Source: Gammaproteobacteria bacterium (GTDB lineage Bacteria > Pseudomonadota > Gammaproteobacteria > Pseudomonadales > Halieaceae). Taken from it: a stretch of DNA of 40,826 nucleotides. The notes under the pieces were generated by a model. The model ran no database searches and had not been told where the DNA came from. It saw only the letters and a list, made by a program, of their open reading frames with translations. Below, piece after piece: positions 1-7,595 of this stretch. The position numbers and the translations under genes are program-made. The DNA lies in NCBI GenBank assembly GCA_024686215.1, contig JAIBDN010000018.1, positions 1 to 40,826 on the forward strand. Direction: 5' to 3'. Each line of letters starts with the position of its first letter. Positions within the stretch are counted from its first letter, which is position 1.

Positions 1-309
1 AAAATCGAGGCGGTAAATTTGGCCGAGCATGTTCATCACATAATCATAGGCGGGCAGGAGCCGGAACAAAAACCGGCGCGCTCAATTTTCGATAAAGCGC
101 TTAAACTTGCCAACTGCGAAGCCCACGAAGCCATCCATATCGGTGACAGTTTAGCGGCAGATATTGCCGGAGCCCGTAACAGCGGCATTACAGCCGTCTG
201 GATTCAGCACCAACAACCCCTGGATGCTGAGTTGGGTATCGACCCTCACCATACCGTGTTGCATCCCAGCGAAATACCTGCGCTGATTCGCGGTTTTCAT
301 CCGGACTAA
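1..309 (+). CDS. HAD-superfamily hydrolase, C-terminal part (5' end outside window)
   Basis: The reading frame is open from base 1, so this is the C-terminal portion (about 102 residues) of a longer gene. Visible are the HAD motif III lysine in 'PEQKP' and motif IV 'GDSLAADIAGA', followed by the usual beta-strand 'GITAVWI'. This is the end of a Rossmann-like HAD phosphatase of the subfamily IA type, a family that hydrolyses small phosphorylated metabolites through a phospho-aspartate. The nucleophile motif DxDxT lies upstream of the window, so the substrate and the exact subfamily cannot be judged. The TTG at base 19 is an in-frame codon and not a credible start. I see no terminator after the TAA. 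Confidence 0.85.
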   Translation, partial: KIEAVNLAEHVHHIIIGGQEPEQKPARSIFDKALKLANCEAHEAIHIGDSLAADIAGARNSGITAVWIQHQQPLDAELGIDPHHTVLHPSEIPALIRGFHPD

Positions 310-376
310 ACAGTCTAGGGTTGCAAGTGTAATGAACCTTGCTGATCCGCGACGCAACCAGCTTTGCCGGCTTTAG

Positions 377-811
377 CGCGTCGCGTTCATGGTGGTTGGT
401 GCCCCCGGGATACTACTCGTCATTGTTGTACGTATGACCCTTGCGGAACCTGTGCGGGGTATTGTGGACAACAGAGTGGCCAGTGATGCTGGCGTCCCCT
501 TTCGTGACGCTCTCGCCTTGCTATGGAGTCGAAGATCTTTCCGCCATATGGTCACGACGCATAGCTTGCTCGGATTGCGTATGCGCGCCCTATCTTCCGC
601 GATTCTCTTCCTGATATTAAATTTAGTCGGTTTGGACATGGGTCCGCTCTTCGTCGGTTTGCTAAGTGATTATCTACAGGTATCTCATGGTAGCGACTCG
701 TTGCGTCTGGCGATGCTGTACCTGCTGCCTATAGCGGTGCTCTGGTCCTCAGTCCACTGCTACCTGGCTGGCAAGACTTTACGCGCTGATCTGGCGGCAG
801 CACCAGATTAG
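377..811 (+). pseudogene. Remnant of an MFS transporter (truncated and internally deleted)
   Basis: The open frame (ATG at 389, 140 codons) contains pieces that look like MFS transporters of the spinster-like type. 'FMVVGAPGILL' followed by 'LAEPVRG' resembles the end of TM6 and the central loop. 'LFLILNLVGLDMGPLFVGLLSD' and 'HCYLAGKTLRADL' resemble TM11-12 and the C-terminus. The frame is closed by TAG at 374-376, and the family-like sequence begins immediately after that stop, before the ATG. The N-terminal half and the helices around TM7-10 are missing. An intact MFS protein has about 420-450 residues. I read it as a degraded gene with a lost 5' part and an internal deletion; a translated short product cannot be excluded. 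Confidence 0.6.
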
Positions 812-1081
812 CGCATACTCACTGTTGCAATAGGCATCTGAACTGTCCGGCAATACCTAGACAAAACCTCAACAAAATACAAAATACGCGCGTCGATTTT
901 GTACAAAGTGCTGATTTCTATCGATTAAATATCCTATCAAGCTCCGCGTAGAAAAATGATCCGAAGCCGCTAACCGCCCCGTAAGTTAGCTGACAGCATT
1001 GCTGATGCACTTCAAATCGGGGGTGTCAACATCGGCCAGTCAGTCGGAATCAAGTCACTTAAATGAAAATGGAGCAGTATT

Positions 1082-1606
1082 ATGAACTTAAAGAAAACCA
1101 TCCTTGCAAGCACTGCGGCGCTGGCCTGTACTCTGGGCGCTGCTGCTCATGCTCAAACCAGTTTTGTCGATTGCGTGGCAACCCCCATCGCAAATTTTGA
1201 CGGAAATATCGTTGACGCAGCATTAGCAACCCCGGAGCTATCAACTTTGGTTGACGCGATTCTCGCGGCCGGCCTGGAAGATGCGCTGGCGTCTGCCGAA
1301 AATATTACAGTGTACGCCCCCACCAATGACGCTTTCGCGGCCATTCCGATGGATATCACCACCGCCATTCTGGAAGATGTCGATGTGCTGACAGCCGTGT
1401 TGACCTATCACGTGACCCCCGGCGCACAAGACCCCCGAAAATTTGTACCACCGGTTAAGCGCGAGACGCTTTTGGGTGAATATGTCTACTTCAGTTACAA
1501 CGATGGCGAGCCGCAGGTTAACAATTCCACTGTGAATTGCGCTGGCGTCAGAGCCAGCAACGGCCTGATCTGGTTTGTCGATTCCGTCCTGCAGCCTGGG
1601 TTCTAA
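1082..1606 (+). CDS. Secreted fasciclin (FAS1) domain protein
   Basis: A 174-residue protein with a Sec signal peptide at residues 1 to about 25 (basic start, hydrophobic core, 'AAHAQ' cleavage region), then a single FAS1 domain at about 45-174. FAS1 features are 'STLVDAILAAGL', 'ITVYAPTNDAFAAIP', the 'LTYHVTPG' H2 box and the terminal 'GLIWFVDSVLQP'. FAS1 domains mediate adhesion and protein-protein contacts; bacterial single-domain versions are periplasmic or extracellular. The cysteines at both ends of the mature protein may form a disulfide. The ATG is supported by GGAG about 8 nt upstream. The gene appears monocistronic, with its own intrinsic terminator directly downstream. The specific role is unknown. 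Confidence 0.88.
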   Translation: MNLKKTILASTAALACTLGAAAHAQTSFVDCVATPIANFDGNIVDAALATPELSTLVDAILAAGLEDALASAENITVYAPTNDAFAAIPMDITTAILEDVDVLTAVLTYHVTPGAQDPRKFVPPVKRETLLGEYVYFSYNDGEPQVNNSTVNCAGVRASNGLIWFVDSVLQPGF

Positions 1607-1635
1607 GCTTTCCGGATATGGAATGCTCTTGACAG

Positions 1636-1668
1636 GCCCAGCACACTGTAAGTGTGCTGGGCTTTTTT
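1636..1668 (+). terminator. Rho-independent terminator after the FAS1 gene
   Basis: A perfect 11-bp stem (GCCCAGCACAC with GTGTGCTGGGC), a 5-nt loop and a run of six T lie 30 bases after the FAS1 stop codon. This is a textbook intrinsic terminator on the plus strand. Confidence 0.93.
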
Positions 1669-1771
1669 GTTGTTCATCAAGTCCTTCAAGCGCAAGCTAT
1701 TCAGCGGCTAACCCCAGATCAGCATGCTGGGCTCATAACAAGGAATTCGACTACACTGAGCACTTGGCTCG

Positions 1772-1777
1772 TATAAT
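1772..1777 (+). promoter_or_regulatory. Possible -10 element for gdhA
   Basis: A perfect TATAAT lies in the 276 bases between the FAS1 terminator and gdhA. The -35 position holds no good TTGACA match, so this promoter is tentative. If it is used, the gdhA transcript has a leader of about 160 nt that includes the small ORF at 1842-1922. Confidence 0.35.
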
Positions 1778-1841
1778 AACTGTGACCATGGTGCCGGCGT
1801 CAACCAACGCAAAGAAACGAATTGAGTTACTGGAGTAGTCC

Positions 1842-1922
1842 ATGTGCGAAGAGTTGTCGCTACAACATTACATGGACGGGTTGGAAACGCGTATGTGTCG
1901 GAATAAGTTACGGTCAACTTAA
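1842..1922 (+). CDS. Possible leader peptide upstream of gdhA (26 codons)
   Basis: The small ORF runs from an ATG preceded by GGAG at a 6-nt spacing to TAA, 22 bases before the gdhA start. The peptide is 26 residues, begins MCEELSLQHY, has a second Cys near the end and a basic C-terminus. I recognise no family. Its position and its ribosome-binding site make a translated upstream ORF that could affect gdhA expression plausible. It contains no run of glutamate or glutamine codons of the kind seen in attenuator peptides, and no clear attenuator hairpin was seen. Chance occurrence is possible. Confidence 0.3.
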   Translation: MCEELSLQHYMDGLETRMCRNKLRST

Positions 1923-1944
1923 CTAAATCTATGGAGGCGCCCGA

Positions 1945-3300
1945 ATGGTTGTAGACAAAGCGGAAGATCTGGAAAAGTTTATGGAAGGGGTGGTTGCCAG
2001 GAACCCGGGTGAGACCGAATTTCACCAGGCGGTGCATGAAGTGGCGATGGATATTATCCCCTATATCGCCGATAAACCGCTCTACAAAGACCTGAGAATC
2101 CTGGAGCGCATGACCGAACCTGACCGGGTGATCAGTTTTCGCGTGGTGTGGGAAGATGACAAGGGCGAACTGCGGGTTAACCGCGGGTTCAGGGTGCAGC
2201 AGAACAACGCCATTGGCCCCTATAAGGGTGGCATCCGCTTTCACCCCTCGGTAAACCAGAGTGTGCTCAAGTTCCTCGCGTTCGAGCAGGTATTCAAAAA
2301 CTCACTTACTGGTCTGCCCATGGGTGGTGGCAAAGGGGGGGCAAATTTCGACCCCAAGGGCCGTTCCGACCGTGAAGTTATGCGTTTCTGCCAGTCATTC
2401 ATGACCCAGCTGCACCGCTATATCGGGCCGGACACCGATGTGCCCGCAGGGGATATCGGCGTGGGTTCACGGGAAGTGGGTTACCTGTTCGGTCAGTACA
2501 AGCGGCTGGTCAATCGCTTTGAGGGGGTACTGACGGGCAAGGCGCTTGAGTTTGGTGGCAGTCACGTCCGTACCGAGGCCACCGGCTATGGTGCCGTATA
2601 CATGATGGAGGGAATGCTTGCTCATCACGGCGAGCATATTGAAGGGCGCAATTGCCTGATATCCGGCTCGGGCAATGTCGCTACCTACTGCGCGGAAAAA
2701 CTTATTGCGATGGGCGGCAAAGTCCTCACGCTGTCAGACTCAAGCGGAATGATTGTCGCGAAAGATGGTCTCACCCAGGACCAGGTGGAGTGGATAAAGG
2801 ACCTGAAAACCCGGCGGCGCGGACGTATTTCCGAGGCGGCCAAAGAGTTCGGCTTTAAGTACCACAAGGGCAAAAAACCATGGGCCATTCCCGGCGAACT
2901 GGTGTTTCCCTGCGCCACCCAGAATGAGATCGACGGAGAAGAAGCCAGGCTACTGGTGAAGAACGGGGCCCGGGCCGTCTGCGAGGGCGCCAATATGCCC
3001 GCCACACCAGAGGCGATTGCAGTGTTTGGTGCCGCCAAGTCTTTGCTGCATGCACCCGCCAAGGCTGCCAATGCCGGCGGCGTGGCGGTATCGGGCCTGG
3101 AGATGAGCCAGAACAGCCTGCGCCTGCAATGGACCGAAGCAGAGGTGGATGCGCGCCTGCGAGAAATTGTAAAAAGTATTCACGATGAGTGTGTCGAATT
3201 CGGTACCCGCAAGGGCAATCATGTGGATTACTTCAAGGGCGCCAACATCGCTGGCTTCACCAAGGTGGCCGATGCCATGCTGGCTTATGGCGTGATGTAA
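1945..3300 (+). CDS. gdhA: NADP-type glutamate dehydrogenase
   Basis: A 451-residue hexameric-type glutamate dehydrogenase, which interconverts 2-oxoglutarate plus ammonium and L-glutamate in the cytosol. The N-terminal substrate domain has 'GPYKGGIRFHPSVN', 'LPMGGGKGG' (about 124-132) with substrate-binding lysine, and 'PAGDIGVGSREVGY'. The dinucleotide domain has 'SGSGNVA' at about 238. The C-terminus has 'NAGGVAVSGLEMSQNS'. Length and motifs fit the roughly 450-residue GdhA family, in which NADPH-dependent ammonium assimilation is usual. Cofactor preference is not proved from sequence. The ATG is preceded by GGAGG at a good distance. The gene stands alone after a leader with a possible upstream ORF. 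An ammonium transporter unit lies 37 kb away in the same window, but no physical link is implied. Confidence 0.95.
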   Translation: MVVDKAEDLEKFMEGVVARNPGETEFHQAVHEVAMDIIPYIADKPLYKDLRILERMTEPDRVISFRVVWEDDKGELRVNRGFRVQQNNAIGPYKGGIRFHPSVNQSVLKFLAFEQVFKNSLTGLPMGGGKGGANFDPKGRSDREVMRFCQSFMTQLHRYIGPDTDVPAGDIGVGSREVGYLFGQYKRLVNRFEGVLTGKALEFGGSHVRTEATGYGAVYMMEGMLAHHGEHIEGRNCLISGSGNVATYCAEKLIAMGGKVLTLSDSSGMIVAKDGLTQDQVEWIKDLKTRRRGRISEAAKEFGFKYHKGKKPWAIPGELVFPCATQNEIDGEEARLLVKNGARAVCEGANMPATPEAIAVFGAAKSLLHAPAKAANAGGVAVSGLEMSQNSLRLQWTEAEVDARLREIVKSIHDECVEFGTRKGNHVDYFKGANIAGFTKVADAMLAYGVM

Positions 3301-3376
3301 ATCGTCACCGGTCCCCGCGACTAATTGCCCCGCAGACATCATCAGGTCCAGTAGATAAGCGATCCACGTGGGGCGT

Positions 3377-6300
3377 CTAACCTGCTGGACCTAGCCCTGC
3401 TACTGACTCCAGGATACGCTGCTCGAATGCTGTCGCTTGCTGATCCCGTGCAACCTCTAGCGCCTTTTCGTATGACGCCCGAGCCAGCTCGTGTTGCGCG
3501 GGACAGCTGTCACGCAGGAGATCCCCCTGCATCCGGTAGACTTCACTGTGGTACATATCCTGTTGCAACTCCGGTAGTTTGAGAACCCCTGCAATCATCT
3601 CCAGGGCCCTTGAACTCTCACCCCCATCAGCCATGAGCAAAGCATCTGCATGCAGGCACTGGCGCATGGGGCGACCTGCCAGGACCCCTGCGGCCTTATA
3701 ACCGGCCAGTCCCAATTCCATAGTCGCCAGTCCCTCATCGTACTTACCCATCTTGCACAGTGCCCATCCCAGTGGCACAGCGGACCAGCCAACCCAGTAG
3801 GGGAAACCGTGGAGCTGGGATATCTCGAGAGACTCTCTGGCCGTTGAGAATGTCTCCTGCACTTCGCCTCGGAATACCGACACTGTGGACGCATTACTCA
3901 GCGCAAACGCCAGGCTATAGGGATGTTCAATATCCCTGGCATAGGCAATGGCCCGCGTGGTGAGCTGGGTAGCCTTGTCGTAGTTTCCGAGAATCCAATT
4001 TGAAAAGGCGGAGAATGATCCGGCAACCACAGAGGGATCAACGGCGTATAACTGGGCATGGGAGCGGTGACGCTCCGGCTCGTATAGCGCAAGCGCTGCA
4101 TCACAATGCTCCACTGCTTGCAGGAAGTTGCCGCTCATCGCGTAGGACATGCCAAGGTTACGATGCGCTTCCACCAGCAATGACGCATCCCCGGAGTTTT
4201 GGGCTATGGTCAACAACTCCATACCCAGTGATTCAGTGCGGATATGATCAGCCTGCGCCTGGTAGAATTTGACCATGCCGTGTAAAGCGGGAAACAGCTG
4301 CTTTGGACTGCCAAGTTTTTTGCACAGGTCCCGCGCCCGATCCAGCGTGACGCGCAGCTCTGGTGCCGTATACCCTTTAGCCGAAGCGATCGGCATCGCG
4401 ATCGCGTGATGGAATTTGAGCTCGAGCTCGGCCCTTTCGGGAGTGTCATCAAGCCGGGAAATGAGGTCGAGTCCCGTATTAAGCTGGCTAATCGTTTCCG
4501 GAATCGCATGGCGTTCGGCTGCGTGCTCGCCTGCCTCAAGCCAGTAAGGGACGGCAGTGAGCAACTCGCCCGCCTCGGTAAAATGGTGTGCGAGGAGCTG
4601 TGGCTGTGGCACGCCTGACTGCTGCGCTTCGCGTGCTACAGCATGTGCTATGCGTTTGTGGTACACCAGCAGGTCACTGTGCAGCAAGGTGCTGTACGCC
4701 GCTCCCTGTACCATTGCATGCTTGAAAACGAATCGCTCATTCGACCCCTCGGCCTTACTGAAGACGAGGCCAGAGGCTTTTAACTGTTCGATTAGCAGGC
4801 GCAGTGAAAATCCATCCAGATCGGTAATCGACGCTAGCAGCTGATAGTTGAATTCCCGACCGATAATGGCCCCTAGCTGGGCTATCCGCTTGGCGTCACC
4901 GAGGCGATCCAACCTTGCCAGCAAGGAATCCTGCAGCGAAGCCGGAATGGATGTAAGGGCGAGGCGTTCAGTTGTCAGATCCGCAGGCAACTCTCCCAGG
5001 GACTGTGCCTCAATCACCGACTTTGTCAGTTCTTCCACAAACAGAGGCACGCCGTCTGTAGTGGTGACGATATGTTTTATGATCTCTTCGTCCAGGGTAT
5101 CGGCCCCGGTAATGGAACCAATCAGTTGGCGAGTACCGGCATCATCCAGTTGGCCCAGAGCAATGGTTTCGACACCAGGAGAACCGTCCCAGGGTGAGAT
5201 GAACTCCGTGCGTGCAGTGCCCACCACAAACATAGGCTGCTCTGCGTAGGCCTCGACGAAGTACCGAATTACCGCCATTGTCGAGGAATCGATCCAGTGC
5301 AAATCCTCTACCAGCAGCAATGGCTCTCCACCATCCGCCAGGGCAGCCAGGCAGCTCGCTATAATGCGGATGGTTTCCTGGGCGCGCCGATCGGCGGGCA
5401 TGTCGACACCGGGGTAGTTGTCGATAGCCGATATTGAAAGTACGGGCGCTAACAATGGCATGCCTTCATCTCGATCCACACCTGCCCGGTCAAGCAGCAT
5501 TTCCAGTTTTTCCAGGCGTTCAGCAGCCGGATCCCTGGATGCAATTTTCAGTTCACGTTTGAGCAGCTCCGCGATCGGAAGAAATGGACTCTGTACCCGC
5601 AAGCTGGAGCAGCTCAGCTTTATGGGGCGCCTCCCTTCACCCATCACTTCTCGCGTGAGTGACCACAGGAGCTGTGACTTGCCAATTCCGGGTGGGCCGG
5701 TAATTAGTGCGGCTCGGCCTTCACCCTGTTTAAACTGATGCCAGCCGTTGGTCAATTGCGCCAGCTCGCGCTCTCGGCCTATCATCCCAAGTTCCAATAC
5801 CGGGTTGCTTTCACTCTTGCTATCGGCAATGCCGTCACTGGCAGTGGTGCGATATAGGGTGAACACGTCTGGAAGGCCTTTGAGTGTGTGCTCACCCAGA
5901 GATTCAAAATTCGCAACTTTCCCGGCAAGGCCGCGCACCAGCCGACTGACAACAATTTCGTCTGGAGAGGCTTTTTCCTGCAATCGAGCAGCGATATTCG
6001 GTGCGTCGCCGGTGATCCCCATGGGGTCCAGCTGATCATCAGGTCTGATCCCGCCAACCACTACGCGGCCCGTATGTATGCCGATACGTACTCTGAGTGT
6101 ATTCGAGCCGGACTCCAGTCGGCCAAGTGCCTCTATGATGTCGAATCCAGCAAGAATGGCACGAGCCGCTTCGTCATCGTGTGCGAGCGGGTAGCCGAAG
6201 TAGATGAGTAGGCCATCTCCGTAGGCACGAGCTATCGTGCCGCCATACGCTGCCACGGCATGCATGCAAGTATCCTGGTAGGCGCGCAACAGGTCGCGCA

Positions 6301-6598
6301 TTTTCTCCGGATCCAGCCGGCTCGACAAAGCGGTTGAGCCGACGAGGTCACAGAACATTACGGTCAGTTGCCGTCGCTCTGCGTCAAAAAGTTTTGTCTG
6401 CGCTGCAACGGGAGGGGTTGTTGCTGCACTGGCGATTGCTTTCAGCAGTCGACGACGGTCGCCCAGCGGGAGACCAAGCTCGCGCAGATCTTCATCCGAA
6501 AGCTCAGGCAGCACGTCCATATCGATCGCCTGTTCGTCAAACACGCTGTGATATTTTTCCAGGCCGTTATTCTGCAGCCACTGGTGTAATTGATTCAT
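3377..6598 (-). CDS. SAM domain - class III nucleotidyl cyclase - AAA ATPase - TPR protein
   Basis: A 1073-residue multidomain signalling protein. Residues 1-55 form a SAM (sterile alpha motif) domain. Residues about 75-250 form a class III adenylate/guanylate cyclase domain with metal aspartates D84 ('FCDLVGSTA') and D128 ('AYGDGLLIYFG') and the Asn-x3-Arg pair N201/R205, so it looks catalytically competent. The position of the adenine-selecting Lys appears to be Arg124. An AAA/STAND-type ATPase follows, with Walker A 'GPPGIGKS' (301-308) and Walker B 'LLLVEDLHWID' (427-437). The C-terminal 400 residues are helical TPR-like repeats. No membrane segment or signal peptide is visible, so it should be cytosolic. 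It is the last gene of a three-gene minus-strand unit, 24 bases after the patatin gene. Its ribosome-binding site is weak, so translation may depend on the upstream gene. The nucleotide made is unknown. Confidence 0.9.
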   Translation of the reverse strand: MNQLHQWLQNNGLEKYHSVFDEQAIDMDVLPELSDEDLRELGLPLGDRRRLLKAIASAATTPPVAAQTKLFDAERRQLTVMFCDLVGSTALSSRLDPEKMRDLLRAYQDTCMHAVAAYGGTIARAYGDGLLIYFGYPLAHDDEAARAILAGFDIIEALGRLESGSNTLRVRIGIHTGRVVVGGIRPDDQLDPMGITGDAPNIAARLQEKASPDEIVVSRLVRGLAGKVANFESLGEHTLKGLPDVFTLYRTTASDGIADSKSESNPVLELGMIGRERELAQLTNGWHQFKQGEGRAALITGPPGIGKSQLLWSLTREVMGEGRRPIKLSCSSLRVQSPFLPIAELLKRELKIASRDPAAERLEKLEMLLDRAGVDRDEGMPLLAPVLSISAIDNYPGVDMPADRRAQETIRIIASCLAALADGGEPLLLVEDLHWIDSSTMAVIRYFVEAYAEQPMFVVGTARTEFISPWDGSPGVETIALGQLDDAGTRQLIGSITGADTLDEEIIKHIVTTTDGVPLFVEELTKSVIEAQSLGELPADLTTERLALTSIPASLQDSLLARLDRLGDAKRIAQLGAIIGREFNYQLLASITDLDGFSLRLLIEQLKASGLVFSKAEGSNERFVFKHAMVQGAAYSTLLHSDLLVYHKRIAHAVAREAQQSGVPQPQLLAHHFTEAGELLTAVPYWLEAGEHAAERHAIPETISQLNTGLDLISRLDDTPERAELELKFHHAIAMPIASAKGYTAPELRVTLDRARDLCKKLGSPKQLFPALHGMVKFYQAQADHIRTESLGMELLTIAQNSGDASLLVEAHRNLGMSYAMSGNFLQAVEHCDAALALYEPERHRSHAQLYAVDPSVVAGSFSAFSNWILGNYDKATQLTTRAIAYARDIEHPYSLAFALSNASTVSVFRGEVQETFSTARESLEISQLHGFPYWVGWSAVPLGWALCKMGKYDEGLATMELGLAGYKAAGVLAGRPMRQCLHADALLMADGGESSRALEMIAGVLKLPELQQDMYHSEVYRMQGDLLRDSCPAQHELARASYEKALEVARDQQATAFEQRILESVAGLGPAG

Positions 6599-6622
6599 TG
6601 GCTTATGCGTCGATGTCTTGTG

Positions 6623-7585
6623 TCAGTCGGCGTTGAACCATTCGGCGATGGTTCTTAGCTCTTCCTTAAATTCGTCGGTTTCACAATTAGCCAATTTAAC
6701 CATTTCGGGCACGGCTTTGTAATCGTCAAGTACAACAGCTTCTTTAAGGTCGACCTGCAGTCGACGGTAGCCCTTCTCTCCCAGCATTGACATGCAGTAG
6801 TAGTTGTCCACATCGGAGGATCCGTCCGAGAGGATATTCAAGAGCGGCAGGGAAGGCCCCATCCACCCGGCAATACCCCACTTCGGCGCGCCCTTGATTT
6901 CGGTGGGCACTATACCGTTACCTATTGATAACAAGCGTACGTCTTCTAATTTCGCCTTGACCGTGTTTATAGGGTTGATAGCCACCGACAATCCGGCTAT
7001 GCCGGGATTATTTGCTATCACTCCCCCGTCAATGTAACTGCCTCGATCCGCAATTTCATAGGCGGGAAAATAGGTAGGCGCTGCCGAACTCGCCAATACG
7101 GCATCCAACACTCGCAGTTTGCTGTAGTTAAAAATTGGCTTTCGCTCATGCGCCACAAAATCCTGGCGATTATTGAAAAACACAGACAACCAGTTTCTGG
7201 TGTAGGGACTCTGTAGCTGAAACGATGATAAAGACAGGCCGTAGGGTAATTCCTCAAGCATGGGATTGCCTACGTACTGCTCAGTCAGGTATTCCTTTAA
7301 TGGCTCACGACTGTATTTTGGACCAAATACGTTTAGGCCAAAAAAGCGTTTTTTACTAAAAATAAACTTGCAGTTCGATTCCGAGTAGAACTCCGCAACT
7401 TTTTCTATAGGCAGGCCCATTGCCAGCCCCGTAGCAATAACAGAACCCGTCGAGGTGCCCGCAAATAACTGAACCTTGCTCAGGTCAAGGTTATAGGGAG
7501 GCTTTGTCAGTCGAAGTAAAACCTGGGTAGTGAAAGCCCCTCGAATACCACCGCCATCAAATGAAATAATACGATATGCAGCCAT
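6623..7585 (-). CDS. Patatin-like phospholipase
   Basis: A 320-residue patatin-family lipid acyl hydrolase. It has the oxyanion-hole motif 'DGGGIRG' (10-16), the nucleophile elbow 'GTSTG' with Ser45, and 'DGGVIANNP' with catalytic Asp186, so the Ser-Asp dyad is complete. It lacks a signal peptide, which suggests cytosolic action at the inner membrane. The N-terminal 'RIISFDGGGIRG' is also the hallmark of CapV-type phospholipase effectors, but no CD-NTase is nearby. The ATG has AAGGA 7 nt upstream, and this Shine-Dalgarno overlaps the stop codon of the radical SAM gene. Ten bases separate the two genes, so co-translation is likely. The substrate is unknown; phospholipid is the usual one in the family. 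Confidence 0.93.
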   Translation of the reverse strand: MAAYRIISFDGGGIRGAFTTQVLLRLTKPPYNLDLSKVQLFAGTSTGSVIATGLAMGLPIEKVAEFYSESNCKFIFSKKRFFGLNVFGPKYSREPLKEYLTEQYVGNPMLEELPYGLSLSSFQLQSPYTRNWLSVFFNNRQDFVAHERKPIFNYSKLRVLDAVLASSAAPTYFPAYEIADRGSYIDGGVIANNPGIAGLSVAINPINTVKAKLEDVRLLSIGNGIVPTEIKGAPKWGIAGWMGPSLPLLNILSDGSSDVDNYYCMSMLGEKGYRRLQVDLKEAVVLDDYKAVPEMVKLANCETDEFKEELRTIAEWFNAD

Positions 7586-7595
7586 TGCAGATTCC

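Noticed and set aside
1788..1838. A 16-codon ORF just before the possible gdhA leader peptide
   Set aside because: It has no Shine-Dalgarno and no recognisable sequence. The following ORF is the better candidate.
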